A stretch of 64,000 nt of DNA from Cryptomeria japonica (GCF_030272615.1 NC_081407.1:144590897-144654896), one strand, 5' to 3'; positions 1 to 12,307 are shown, counted from the stretch's first letter. The notes: generated from the sequence alone by a model not told the origin. Numbers and translations are program-made.

Positions 1-1463
1 TTGTTCTTTTATGTTGTATATGTGATGCATGATGCAAATGTGAATGTATGTAATGTAGATGAATATGATAATGCAAATGATTATTTACATAATGAAAATG
101 TGAGATGTGCTAACATGTGTTGTATGTAGGATGTGATGCATTTGTGATATCTATATGTATGTATGAAATGCTTATATGTGGTGATGTAGGTGTAACTATA
201 TGAAATGCAAATGTTTTTGGTGTGTCATTATACTCAGTCATGTGATAGCGGGCTACGTGGACTTGAGAAGGACAATGGAAGTCAATCAAGAAAGGGGGAT
301 GGAAGACAAAAGATATGAACGTGAAAGAGCTTCTTGTGCGTTATCATCATTGAGCTTTATTATGGCAGAATAGGTTATGACAATCGAGGCATTTGTTCGA
401 CCCAGAAAATCATTGTACCTGTTTGCATGGAGATAAGACAATCACAAACAAGGAATGCCCCAGTTCATACTAGACTCACAGTGTCCTCATATCCTTGGAC
501 AAGTCATAGCATTACTAAGAGACAATCCACAGACAGCAAATGCAAATGGGTGATGATACCCCATCCTCGCCTTTCTAGTCAAAGACATCCTGGAGATAGA
601 ATCTCTAGTCAAAGACATCCTGGAAAAGCTAAAAGACATGTCACCAAAAAGATAAAATCAAAAGAAAACCAAGACTCGACACCAACATCCACTGTAGTCC
701 TCAAGTTTAGTGTCTCTTGTCACTTGTTTAAGTCTTATTCGATTGTGGTCACAATGTTCACTTTCACAAAAAGGATAGATAGCACTGAACCATATGTTGT
801 CTGAGTCTGTTGAAAGATTTGATTTTGTTGAAGCTCATTGTTGCTGCTGTGTCTCCTTTGAAACTGACTGAATCCATGAAACTGATACTTTATTGCAGAG
901 AAGATGGAACTTTATTGTGGACTGGCGATGCAGATGTTGCTTTATTGCGGATTGTGCGCGGATAGACTTGAAGGAAGCTGGAAGAAACTGTACTCCTCGA
1001 AACATGTGATGTTCTCAGTTCTACACCCATCACTAGACGTAGGAATTGCCTTAGTCACAGATAGGAGCTGATTTATTATGGATGGCTAACCAATCTTAGG
1101 TAGATCAATAACAAGCCATGATGGGAATGGGTAAGTTTATTGTGAGTGAATAGGTTGTGAGTGTGTGCAAAGTGAAAGGATGAAAGAGAATCCTGAAGGA
1201 GAGAGGAGCAATGTCTCTACGCATGGCGCTGGTGACCCAGTTTTCACCATGGTACTTGCCCAGGGCACCACCGAAGTGGTTTTCACCGTTGGACAAAATT
1301 ATTTCTCTTTACTTTTTTCGATTTTTCAATTTTTTTTTGTTGTCACAAGGCGCCTGTTTGCCAGGTTTTCACCAAGTAACGATTTTTTGTTTTTATAATT
1401 TTTTTGTATTTTTGCAATGTTTTGATTTTTTTGTATTTTTGAATTAGGATACGTCAAAAGAGC
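1..1463 (-). other. 3' non-coding region of element 1
   Basis: No gene is seen here. After the integrase stop the minus strand runs through an A-rich stretch (T-rich on plus, about 1310-1445). A segment around 1225-1300 repeats GTTTTCACC several times. The leftmost 250 bases are rich in short ATG/TGT words. A long non-coding 3' region is common in Tat-type elements. I found neither a convincing polypurine tract nor an LTR boundary. The short open frames in both directions (for example 334-804 plus) have no recognisable domain and are probably chance. Confidence 0.5.
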
Positions 1464-4400
1464 TTATGTGTAGAACCTGCGAAGGTGCATGCTGTTGATA
1501 GGATCCTCCAAGGGTTCGCTTTCTGTAGTTGAGAGCTGATATGCCCCAGATCCATATACTGCTATGATGATGTAAGGACCAAGCCAGTTTGGTTCGAACT
1601 TGCCCCTCTTATCTCTGTCTTGCTGATTCTTGGGGTTCTCTCTGAGGACTAAGTCACCTACCTCAAATGTGCGAGGCTTGACCTTGTGATTGTAACTGCG
1701 ACTCATTCTTTGTTGGTAAGCCTTGAGATGATTAAAAGCAGTGTGTCTTCGTTCCTCCAGCAGTTCTAGTTCTTGTAAGCGAGAGACCCTGTAGTCTTCA
1801 TCGTTGATTATGTTTCTCAAGGAGACCCGTAAAGAAGGTAACTCGACCTCAATAGGCAAGATGGCTTCAGTGCCGTAGACAAGTGAGTAGGGTGTAGCTC
1901 CTGTAGGTGTGCGGACACTTGTGCGGTAGGCCCAAAGTGCAGGATTGAGTTGGACATGCCAGTTACGGCCAGCGTCGTCGACTGTCTTTTTAAGGATTTT
2001 GAGAATTGTTTTGTTAGACGCCTCAGCTTGGCCATTACCTTGAGGGTAATATGGTGTGGAGAAACGATGAGAGATATGGAAGCGCTCATAGAGTTCACGA
2101 ACATCCTGGTTCTTGAAAGGACGCCCGTTGTCAGTGATAATGGAAGTAGGGATCCCGTATCGGCAAATGATGTAGTTCAGAATGAAAGTAGCGATTTGTT
2201 TCCCAGTAACTTGTGTGAGAGGCACGGCTTCAATCCACTTTGTGAAATATTCTATGGCTGTGATAATGAATTTATGTCCATTGGAAGAAGGAGGGTGAAT
2301 CTTGCCTATGAGATCGAGTCCCTACTGACAAAAGGGCCAAGGAGATGCAAGTGGTTGCAGTTCCTATGCTGGTGCATGTATGAGGTCTCCATGAATTTGA
2401 CACTGTTTACACTTCTTGACAAACTGATATGCATCTTTTTCCATAGTAGGCCAGTAGTATCCAGTCCTGATGAGTTTCTTGGCCAAGGTAGGACCACTAG
2501 TATGCGGACCACATATCCCTTCGTGCACTTCTCGTAATGCAATTTGAGCTTCGTCACTCTCTAAACATCTAAGGAGGGTGCCATCTAGACCTCGTCGGTA
2601 TAGGATATCAGCTAGGATAACGTATCGGGAGGATTGGCGAATGAAAGTGCGGCGTTGGTTGTTCGATAGATCGGGTGGTAAGATATTGTCGCGAAGGTAT
2701 GTGAATATGGAACCATATAACTGGGATTCAGGACCAACAACACATATCATTTCCGTAGGAGTGATCTCATATGACGGAATCAGCAGGTTGTCAACCAGGA
2801 ACTCATAGCAGGTCTCATTTTGCAGTAGATCAATGAGTGAAGCAATTGTAGCCATGGCATCAACAGCGCGATTCTGTTCTCTTGGTATCTACTCAAACTC
2901 TATCTTTGCAAAGTGCTGTTTCAGATCATCTACCAGTTGTTTGTAAGGCATTAGCTTTTCATCTTTTGTTTGATAATCATCAGTTGCTTGACGGATGACA
3001 AGTTGAGAATCCCCAAAAACACGAAGTTCTTGGATCTTCCACTGAACTGCAATTCTTAGCCCAGTTGTTAATGCCTCATATTCCGCTATATTGTTGGTGC
3101 AAGGAAATGATAAGCGGTATGACTTTGGTATAGAATCACCTTGGGGAGTTATAAAGAGTATACCCGCTCCTGCCCCGTGCTGTGTGTATGAGCCGTCAAA
3201 GTATAATTGCCATGGCTTTGCAGGTGATATCGTTAGAATGGACTCATCTAGAAATTCTGACTATAGAGGAACATCATCTATCATGGGAGCATCTGCCAGT
3301 TGATCTGCGATGGTTTGTCCTTTTATGGCTTTTCTGTCCACGTATTCAATGTCGAATTCACTCAAAATCATTACCCACTTGGCCAGTCGCCCAGTAAGTG
3401 TAGCTTTGTTGAGAAGATATTTTAGTGGATCAATTCTGGCAATCAACTTAGTCTTGTGAGTGAGCATAGAATGTCATAATTTTTGTGAAGCAAAGACTAC
3501 AGCGAGACATGCACGCTCAATTGGTGCGTAGTTCAGCTCATATCCCACCAATGTGCGACTGATATAGTAGACCGCTTTTTCCTTGCCTTTAGGTATTTGT
3601 TGTGCTAGGAGTGCCCCCAGTGTTGTTGGAGTAGCTGATATGTAAAGTAGCAATGGTTGATCTAGAATTGGTGGCATCAAAACTGGCGGGTTCAAAAGAT
3701 AGTCTTTGAGTGCCTGAAAAGCCTGTTGACAGTTCTCATCCCATTTGAACTTGATGTTTTTGTGTAGCAGGTGCTGGAAAGGATTGCACTTATCTACAAG
3801 TTGTGCTATGAATCTTCGTATGGACTGGAGTCTCCCTTGTAAAGACCGAAGTTGACTGATATTCTTGGGTGGCGGCATGTCTAAGATAGCCTTGACTTTT
3901 GCTGGATCAGCTTCTATTCCTCTTTTAGACACAATGAATCCTAGGAGCTTCCCGGAGGTTACTCCAAAGACACATTTCTTAGGGTTTAGCCTTACCTTGT
4001 ACTTTTCCAACCGATCAAAAGTGACTGAAAGTATGTCCAAGTGTGTATTTCTGTCTATTGATTTAACCAAAAGATCGTCAACATAATCTTCCACGGTTAT
4101 GTGCATGAGATCATGGAAGATAGTAGTCATAGCTCGTTGATACGTGGCACCTGCATTTTTCAGCCCAAAGGGCATGACATTCCAGCAGAAGGTTCCCCAT
4201 GGACAAGTAAATGATGTTTTATGTTGATCTTCAGGTGCAATCCTGATCTGATTATATCCAGAGAATCCATCCATTAAAGATAACATCTCATGGCCTGCTG
4301 TGAGATCAACAATTAAATCAATGTTTGGTAATGGGAAATCGTCCTTCGGACAAGCCTTGTTGATATCCCTGAAGTCTGTACATATTCGGATGCTGCGATC

Positions 4401-7400
4401 TGGTTTGCTAACAGGTACTAAGTTGGAAATCCATTCGGGGTAATCAATTGGGCGTATGAATCCAACATCCAGTAATTTCTCCAGCTCTGCCTTGACTAAT
4501 AATGCCACTTGTGGATGCATTTTCCTCAATTTCTGCTTTACTGGTTTTGCCCCCGGTTTGACTGTTAAATGATGCATTACTAAATCGGGGTCTAGTCCAG
4601 GCATATCAGCATAAGACCATGCGAAGTTAACTTGTCGTTCCTTAAAGAAGCTTATGAACCTTGCTTTCTCGGCCTCTGTCAATGATTGAGCCAAAAATAT
4701 GTTGTGTGGAACCTCTGCTGTACCAATGTTTGTCTTTATAGTCTCCTCTACCAACATGGATGATTTTTCCTCGTATGATGCTGGGAGAATGTCAAGCCTT
4801 CCATCTTCGGGCGCCTCAGAGAGGTTTTCACCCTCAGATACGTCCTTTCTTTTTACTTTTTTAAAGTCAGATAGCGCCACAGTGTGGTTTTCGCCATAAG
4901 ACCCTTGTTTTGTTTTTATTTTCACATTTTTGCGACTAGAAGGCCCGACACCCTCACCAAAGTATGCCATGTTATTAAGCTCTATGGCGTATCCTGCTTT
5001 ATGGTCTCCAAGAGGAAGATCGTCGCGAATGCCAAGATAATCGACAATAGCTTCGTCATTTTGAAATGTATCAAGCTGTGCTGGTCCATCCTGATCCCAG
5101 TCAATGAGTTGGGGGTGAATGAGGGGAAGGTCTTTAGTGTTTTCAGAGTTCGCAAGGCTAATAGTGAAGATGTGGTTATATTCAGGTATGTCAAGATAGT
5201 CATCAAGGTCTTCAATGGCACTCTCCTCATTAGTTTCGATCGTGAGTGAGTCCAAATTATCATCACTAGTAGCACCCTCAGGGACAGGTGTCCTCATCCT
5301 ATGTGATCTTGACCTAGGGCCTTGAAATGAATCTTGTGCGGGATCCTCATGGGTCGGTTCTTGACCAACTCTGAATTTCTTGTAAAACTCCTCCTCCTCC
5401 GTAGGTTCCTCTGGCTCTCTAAATATCTCGTTGAGCTCATAGTCGCTGGAGGATTTGTCTGAACCCCATTCCCATTCGTTGGAATCTGTAGAATAGTCAT
5501 CTTCTTGTTGAACTTCAGCCACTTTGACTCGCCATATCTGTTTTGTTCTTTTATTGTGAATCTTGGGATTTAGAAAACCAAGCCCCTTGGAGCGTTCCCT
5601 TCTTGTAGTTAGCTCAGGTTGTAAAGGCTCCATGACACCTTCTTTGCATAGTCCAAGAAGACTTTTTCCATCATACCCGAATCTTTGCAGAATTTTGAAA
5701 CCTTTGCCATAGTTCTCACAGGGTATTATAATTTGATCATGTGTATCCTCTTCAGCGTCCTTATATAGCATCTTATATAAATTTTCTTCCTCTAGTTCAC
5801 CCCATTTTTGAAAGACGGTAGGATCCCATTTGAGTAGCATGATGGAGATTTGCTTATTAGGATGTGGCCTCCCATATTCCTTGGGGGAGTTCATGACTTG
5901 TCGTAAGAACATTGTTTGATTCAGAGTGTATTCTCCCATGCCTTTGTCTTGAAACTTGGCTCTAAGTTCGCCTTGTTTGGATGTCGAGGGCTTTAATGAC
6001 TCAGGATCAATATATGTTGAAGAAGGAGTAGCCTCACGATTGCTGGGAATGATAGTCTCAGTATGTGATCTCAAGTTATTGCAATATATGAATGGATTTG
6101 GATCACCATTGACTGTTACCTCGACTCCATTATGAGGAAACTTAATGCATTGGTGGTATGTTGATGGGATTGCCCTCATTTCATGAATCCACGGACGTCC
6201 TAGCAATATGTTATACGTGAGGTCTAGATCCAAGACTTGACAAACCACGTCCTTTGTGACTGGCCCTATTCTTAGTGGTAAGATGACCGTGCCCTTGGAC
6301 GAATGCTCTTCATCATCATAAGCCTTAATAGTGATTTGGTTTGTAGAATTTACAGCTTTGTCAGAATATCCCAATTGTCTGATGGTGCTCAATGTACAAA
6401 TATTAAGACCTGCTCCTCCATCTATCAGGACTCGTTTTATTCGGTGTTTATGTATGAAGGCTTCAATGTGTAGAGGTGCATTATGAGGCTGACTTATGGA
6501 GGCGTCATCGGCTTCTGTGAATGTGAGGGAGTGTGGAACGGATAAATATCCCACCATGGCTTGAAACTGGTCCACGTTTAGATCAGTAGGGACGGCAGTA
6601 TCTCTCAAGGTTTTATCAAGGATAGCTTTATGTGCAGGAGATATACGTAAGAGCTCAAGAATAGAGATGAGTGCGGGTGTTTTCCCTAGTTGCTCTACAA
6701 GGTCGTACTCAGGCTTAGTTGACGGAAGATTGGTATTCTTAGTAGAGGTACCTGGCAATGTAATCTTACCTCGACGGGTTGTAACATGACATTCAGAGGT
6801 AGATGCAGACAAAGATCCTACACCTTTTAGGACAATTTTGGGTCTTTGAGAAGAATTCTCAGGATTTTTATTTTTGATAGTAATGGTAGAAATATGATTG
6901 TCCATTGAGATGTGATTAATAGTGGAATCATAATTGTAAGATGCTCTAGTGTAATTGGCTTGATCATCTGTGACTTTGCCTTTTCCCTTGTCATGTTTTG
7001 GGAATGGTTCCTTAAACACCTCATGCTCTTGGTTAGATGAATGTCCCTCAATCTCAATATCTCCTCTGTCAATGAGATCTTGCACAATGTTTTTCAATCG
7101 ATGGCAATTACTTGTCTTATGACCCTTGCTCTTATGAAATTCGCAAAATTCATCATCATTCCACCAATTCGGTTTGACCTTTGGTTCATATGGAGGAAAA
7201 TCTGGGACCGTGATCACTTTGTTTGCTACAATCTTTTTGAATACTGATTCAAGTGGTTCTCCCAATGGAGTGTACTTCCTTCGTGGTTTAGCAGTCGTTT
7301 GATTGTTCACTTGATTGTTGGTAGAATTTGATCCAGAAAAGACGAACTTTGGTCTTACTGTGTTGGCATCAACAAAACCATCATTAACCGTGTTCTTATT

Positions 7401-7406
7401 TTTGTT
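1464..7406 (-). pseudogene. pol: Element 1 pol: protease, RT, RNase H, acquired RNase H, integrase
   Basis: One minus frame runs the whole way, with no frameshift but with stops at 3474-3476 (TGA), 3261-3263, 2889-2891, 2364-2366 and 2322-2324 (all TAG). Counting residues from 7310: a CEFH...GH...C zinc-knuckle-like motif at 56-69, protease LIDGGAG with the catalytic Asp at about 297, a degenerate G-patch-like stretch (GLGF end) at about 535-580, and RT from about 870 with YVDD at about 1076. The first RNase H reads LLLYISATPTTLG and lacks the usual first Asp. The second RNase H (3200-2870) keeps FDGS, AEYEAL and GDSQLV. Integrase has the HHCC zinc finger near 2500-2380, GLDLIG, TDNG and the NGQAE glutamate, and a GPY-type C-terminus near 1560. 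It would copy and integrate the element if intact. Confidence 0.92.
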
Positions 7407-9160
7407 CTAAAATTTTGGTTTGTCCTTTCCTTTGAAGTCCTCTTTGTTTTCTTTGAATAGCTTGATAACTCCTTGTTCAATTAAGACCTTTTCTGTTGCT
7501 AGGCCCTTTTCAATGACATCCTTGAATGTAGACAAACAAGATTTTCTGAGATCATAGCCAATAGCCTTGTTAACATTTTGTGTGAACATCTCCACCATTT
7601 GTTTTTGCGGGATCTCACAAGAGCATCTGCAAGCTAAGTTTCTCCATCTCTGTAAAAATGTTGCGAAAGATTCTCCTTCTTTTTGTTTCGTATTGCACAA
7701 GGTAGTAACTGAGACATCTGTTTCAATGTTGTAAGAGAAATGTTGGATGAATGCTTCTGCCAAGTCGCCCCATGACTTAATACCGGGAGGTAATTGAGAA
7801 AACCATTCCATAGCTTGATCTCCTAAGCTCTGTGGGAACAACCTCATCAAGTATGTTTCTTCTGCCGCTACCTCAATGCAAGCTGTGAAGAATTTTCTTA
7901 TATGTGCCTTGGGGTCTCCTCTCCCTCTATATTTGTCAAATTTTGGTGTTACAAAGTGCGGAGGAAACGGAGGCATTGGAATGCTCTTGTTGAAGGGATA
8001 AGGGCATATATCTCTCATAGTATATGTGGGTTTTGATGTGCCCATGTCTTCCACTTTCTTTTGTAGATCTCTAATTTGTTGCTCCAAATTATTTTTGGGA
8101 GGAGATGGATTTCTTGTAGCATATCCCATGTTTGAAACACCCATTTGAGGAGGAACTTGTTGCATATATGGATGATACTGATCGTAGACATGTCCATATG
8201 GAGGTCTATATTGTTGCGACATATGTGGAGCACTTGGCATAACTTCTTGTTGAGGGACCCCATATCTGTTTTGTGTGTATAAACCATATTCAATAGGCCT
8301 TTCATTTTCCATTGTGTTGCCCCCAATTTTGACATGAGGTCTCCTTGTGTCAAAATTTTGAGGATGTCCTTGAGTATCTACTTGTCTTGATTGACCCATA
8401 TCTTGAGCATGTGTTTGAGCATAAGGCCTCCATGATGGTATTTGAATGTAAGTATCATATGTTTGAGCTTGTGTATGTGGGATTGCTGGTTTTTGAAGCA
8501 AAACTGATGGTGACTCAGGCATCATATTTGGTCCTCTATTTCCTCCACTATTTGGTCTCCTTTGATCCATGTTGGGTTGAGCTTGTTGTGAAGGTCGACT
8601 TTCCATAAGTTGAGATACCATGATGGTATTTGAATGTAAGTATCATATGTTTGAGCTTGTGTATGTGGGATTGCTGGTTTTTGAAGCAAAACTGATGGTG
8701 ACTCAGGCATCATATTTGGTCCTCTATTTCCTCCACTATTTGGTCTCCTTTGATCCATGTTGGGTTGAGCTTGTTGTGAAGGTCGACTTTCCATAAGTTG
8801 AGATAAGTCAAAATCATGCGGTATTTTAGCTCCACTTTGTGCCATCATGTTTAGAAAGTATTGACGATCTCTCCTCATTATCTCTTCAACCAATCTATTG
8901 AATTGAGGATCCATTATGGATTCTTGTATGTCTGCTGATAGTATTGAAGAGTTGTCAACATTGTCATTGTGTGTAGCATTGTTGTTTATAGTGTTTGCGC
9001 TTTCCACATTTGGATTGTGTCTATAAACATTCATGTCTGGTAATGTAGTGTGCTCAGGATTGTAGAATAGATCATTGTCATAATCATAAGAACTCATGTT
9101 TGCGGATTCTTGAGCTTCTTTAGCTATTTTCCTAGATTTTTGAAGGCGGGTTTCAACCAT
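7407..9160 (-). pseudogene. gag: Element 1 gag, broken by a 188-bp tandem duplication
   Basis: Gag packages the element RNA. The chosen start is the ATG at 9160 (MVETRLQKSRKIAKEAQ). An Asn/Gln/Pro-rich N-terminal half leads to a Retrotrans_gag domain at about 7960-7480 (FDKYRGRGDP, then AMEWFSQLP, then FLQRWRNLA). The 188-bp duplication at 8430-8805 is not a multiple of three, so the frame opened at 9160 runs out at 8522 and the C-terminal frame begins within the duplicate. The frame ends with a TAG at 7407-7409. The same frame continues into pol (33 codons to the GTG at 7310), so gag and pol form one frame split by a single amber codon. This could be a nonsense mutation or a readthrough site. 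Confidence 0.88.
8430..8805. repeat. 188-bp perfect tandem duplication inside gag
   Basis: Bases 8430-8617 recur immediately as 8618-8805, with no difference seen by eye. Both copies begin CCATGATGGTATTTG and end AGTTGAGATA. Because 188 is not divisible by three, the duplication shifts the gag frame. The lack of divergence between the copies suggests it arose recently compared with the point decay elsewhere, or that it is an assembly artefact. Confidence 0.93.
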
Positions 9161-9654
9161 GAACTAGGTGTTAGACCAATATGTGAGAGACTAGATGAAA
9201 AATGAAAAGAGTATGGAAGACCAAGAGTTGTATGGAGTGTAAATGAATCTTAGGTGTACTTGCAATGTCCAAAGTGTAAGACCAAGTATGTAAGTAGTAG
9301 AGTAGGTGTGACTTCCAAAGAGAGGATACTTTCTCTTGATGAGGTAAGCTGACCTTGACTCTAAGTAAGACCAAATGAGACCCAAAGGTAAGAAACCTTG
9401 ATGAGGGACCACTTAGCAAAGTGTAGTTGTATGTAGTGTGTTGACAAAGTATGATGAAGACAAGCAAGTGACCTTTTGACTCAAGTTTAGACAAGTATGA
9501 ATGTAAAATGAGATGTGAAGCAATGATGGACTATGTGAGACCTTAGAACAGGCTGAATGCTAGATGAAATCTGAAGAGACAACCTAGGAAGCTCAAGTAT
9601 GCCGAAACTGATTTCTTTGTTTGTTTGACTGTTACAATTTTCAAATCCTGACAC

Positions 9655-9945
9655 AGACGCCTCTGTATACTTCACAGACGCGGTTTTAAGACACAGACGC
9701 TACTCTGTTTAATGCAGACGTGATTCTGAGATTTTCCTGTTGATGTTTGCTGGGACTGTAACAGTTTTTTGCAATTGTGGACACAGACGCGCCTGTATAC
9801 TTCACAGACACGATTCCCAGACACAGACGTGTCTCTGTTCGACACAGACGCTGATAAAAACACAGACGCTATTCTGTACTTCACAGACGCGTTTATCCGA
9901 CACAGACGCGGTTTGAACAGACACAGACGCGTTTCTGTAACCTTA
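9655..9945. repeat. Cluster of CACAGACGC motifs, leader copy 1
   Basis: The word CACAGACGC (often CACAGACGCG), or a one-base variant, occurs about ten times in 290 bases at irregular intervals of 15-60 bases. Copies include 9652, 9692, 9781, 9824, 9843, 9861, 9882, 9901 and 9923 (approximate). The spacers differ, so this is a dispersed motif cluster and not a simple tandem array. It lies in the untranslated leader near gag. Confidence 0.75.
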
Positions 9946-11147
9946 GTGCAATCTTTCCTATCTGTGAAGTTGTTTTGTTGTGACCAAATCTGATTGTTCG
10001 ACTATTTTTCGTGACAAGAGGACACAGTGTTGATGACTCAATGTTTGCTAGTGTTTAGACTCCAAAATGACTCCAAGAAAGTGTGTTGTTTGATGTAAAA
10101 AGTTTTTGCATACACTTGAAGACACAGAAGACACAATGTTTTGTTGTTTTGTCTTGAATGTTTGAGTGTTTAGCATAAGACAAGCACAAATCTTAGGGCT
10201 GGCCAAGACAATAGTTGTTGATCCCACATAGGGTTTTACCCCCGAGGCTACGCTATTCAGAGTGGATACTTAGATGCTTGACCTCACTGGCTCCACCCTC
10301 GGCACTCACTTCTCGGGTCAGCCAAGCATCAGTCCCCATGAAAACTCCCCATGGCGAACTTTGTATCTCTACTAAGAACCATATGTGTGTGGGCCGCTAC
10401 TAGAGGTCCGACCTCCTGCCTCAACAACTAGAAGGATTTGGGCATCTAAAACAAAGAGGTGCTAGTAAGGGCATCCGCTTGTGTGGCCATACATGCGGCA
10501 CTTTCAGCTCTGTAAATACAGAAGGCTCCCAGCCGGTAGGGGTTACGCCCTACAAATGATCAAATAAATTTGATCAAACGGGTTTATGGGGAGACATAGT
10601 GTCGGTATGAACTAATCAGCACACGTTATCCATAGTTTTCACCATGAATACATTTGATTATAGTGGTTTGGATGAGGTGGGTTTTCCTCGCTACCACTTG
10701 GGTCGTTCTCTTCTCACTAGTAGTCCTAATGACCACACGGGAAGACAGGCCCTCTAAAGATTAAACAAAAAGAGCCTATTGCTCAAGACACAAAAGACAA
10801 TGATTCAATTTTAGTGCACCAATTGAAGTGTTTGCTAGTCTATGAAACAAGGCACACAATAAAAATTACAAAACCCTAGCTAAGGCCTTGCAACAAAATT
10901 GTTAGTAGTTTGGGTTGTTTCAAATGATAACCCCTTCCTGCAAGCACACAAGTTAGGTAAATTTTAGAAAACCCAAAAAGACTTTGTGAAAAGGGGCCTT
11001 CAACAAAAACGTATTTGCCTCCAAAGCAAGCTGCACAAACCAGGTTAGCTAGATCTGCAAAGGTTAGCCGAAAATAAACCAAATCTAAAACCCTAAGTAC
11101 AAAATCCAAAAACCCGAATCGAAAAACTTGAAAAATTTCCAAACAGA

Positions 11148-11410
11148 ATGCACAGACGCTGGTATACCAGACACAGACGCGTCTGTCCGACACAGACGCG
11201 GTTCTGTGATGCACAGACGCGGTCACAGAACACAGACGCGACTCCCGAATGCAGACGTAATAAGATCAGTCACAGACGCGATTAAAATTCTCAGACGCGA
11301 TTCTAGAAACCTGCAAAAATAAAAATCTGGCAAAAACACAGGCGCGATTCACGATATCACAGATGCTTCTGAAACACAAAAACGCGATCCGAACACTCGC
11401 AGACGTGGAA
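11148..11410. repeat. Cluster of CACAGACGC motifs, leader copy 2
   Basis: The same CACAGACGCG word and close variants recur about ten times between 11150 and 11405, close to the primer site. The cluster therefore appears at both ends of the leader of element 1, about 1.2 kb apart, in the same orientation. Confidence 0.75.
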
Positions 11411-11500
11411 AAAAAACTTAAAATGTCGTCGAAATCGTCCGATCTGCAACTTCAAAAATGCAAAATCTGCAACAAAAATGTTAAATGCAAAGGGACAAGA

Positions 11501-11518
11501 GTCCCACCGGGCGTGCCA
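11501..11518 (-). promoter_or_regulatory. Primer-binding-site-like sequence of element 1
   Basis: On the minus strand TGGCACGCCCGGTGGGAC begins three bases inside the LTR end, which is where a minus-strand primer site belongs. Its complement ends in CCA, as a tRNA 3' end would. I could not assign the tRNA from memory. Confidence 0.75.
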
Positions 11519-11521
11519 AAA

Positions 11522-12307
11522 TGTATATGGTGAAAATGGATAACAATAAACAACAATATTGAAAGACTAAAATGGATTCAACCACTAAACCCTAGCCTAA
11601 CAATGAACAAAGATCCACCATAACATATGAAGATAACCTAAGACAATGCAAAAGAACTCAAAATCACAAAGATTATACCATCACATGTCCAATAGGGTTT
11701 TGATCTCCATTCTTCCTATCTCCATTGATCTTGTTTGATATGCTTGCTCTCAGATTTTTGGTATGCACAAGAGCTCAATAAAGAACGGAATGTGGTTGCA
11801 AGTGGAATTGTAGTGTAGCCAAGTTGCATGAAAGATCATTAGCATGTGTTATTAGGGTTTGACAATGAAGAAAGCATCTCCTTAAATAGAAGACACAATA
11901 TGAAATGTAGGGTTAAGATTGAGAGGTGTAAAAAGAGAGGTCGGCTAGGATTAGAGGGTAGGTAAAAGAAATACCAAAATAATGAAAGGGGTAGGTAGTG
12001 TAGGAAATAAGAGATGAATGACATGTGTCATGTGTAGAAAAAGATAATGAATTAATTAAATAAATAAAGATTTATTTAATTAATAGAAGAGGTAGGACAA
12101 TTAAATAAATAAGATATTTATTTAATTTAGGAAAGGGATAATTTAAATAAATAAATGTATTTATTTAAATGAGAAATAAGGCTAGAAGAGGATAAATGAA
12201 TTAATTAAATAAATAAAAATTTATTTAATTAATAGAAGAATTAGGCTTAGATAATTAAATAAATAAAATATTTATTTAATTAGACATGACAATTTTGAGT
12301 GTCTACA
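11522..12307 (-). repeat. 5' LTR of element 1
   Basis: Read on the minus strand it starts TGTAGACACTC and ends ATATACA, the standard TG...CA form, and is 786 bp long. Its left edge abuts the primer site. Its right edge abuts LTR sequence of element 2. The upstream third holds five AT-rich palindromic modules (12051-12281). A TATA-like CTATTTAAG lies on the minus strand near 11881-11890. Start and layout resemble the solo LTR at 29923-31740 and the partial LTR at 63670. Confidence 0.85.
12051..12281. repeat. Five AT palindromes in the U3 part of the element 1 LTR
   Basis: Modules of the form TTAATTAAATAAATA...TTTATTTAATTAA occur at about 12051-12083, 12100-12127, 12141-12170, 12200-12233 and 12252-12281. 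They are spaced about 45-60 bp apart and separated by short purine-rich linkers such as GAAGAGGTAGGACAA. Each can fold back on itself. They lie just inside the LTR start, where promoter and enhancer elements normally lie. Confidence 0.8.

Larger units (their letters stand above)
9161..11500 (-). other. Element 1 leader (5' untranslated region)
   Basis: This is the roughly 2.3 kb between the primer site and gag. It has no long credible open frame. It holds two clusters of a CACAGACGC motif (listed separately) around a less repetitive core at 10200-10760. That core is GC-richer and contains the pieces CACATAGGGTTTTACCCCC and CCAGCCGGTAGGGGTTACG, and it looks more constrained than its surroundings. 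Very long leaders are normal for Tat-type elements, and packaging or dimerisation signals would be expected here. I cannot point to a specific one. Confidence 0.6.
1..12307 (-). mobile_element. Element 1: Tat-lineage Ty3/gypsy retrotransposon, 3' end outside window
   Basis: The element reads right to left. It has an LTR at 11522-12307, a primer-binding-site-like sequence, a long leader, gag, then protease, RT, RNase H, a second RNase H, integrase and a 3' non-coding stretch. Two RNase H domains, the second being the acquired type, mark the Tat lineage. No copy of the LTR is seen at the left, so the 3' LTR must lie before position 1 or be lost. The right end joins directly to LTR sequence of element 2, so this element inserted into element 2. 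It is inactive: a frameshifting duplication in gag and six in-frame stops interrupt the polyprotein. Confidence 0.9.

Noticed and set aside
1950-2537. 195-codon plus frame opposite integrase
   Set aside because: Antisense shadow of the integrase coding sequence on the minus strand.
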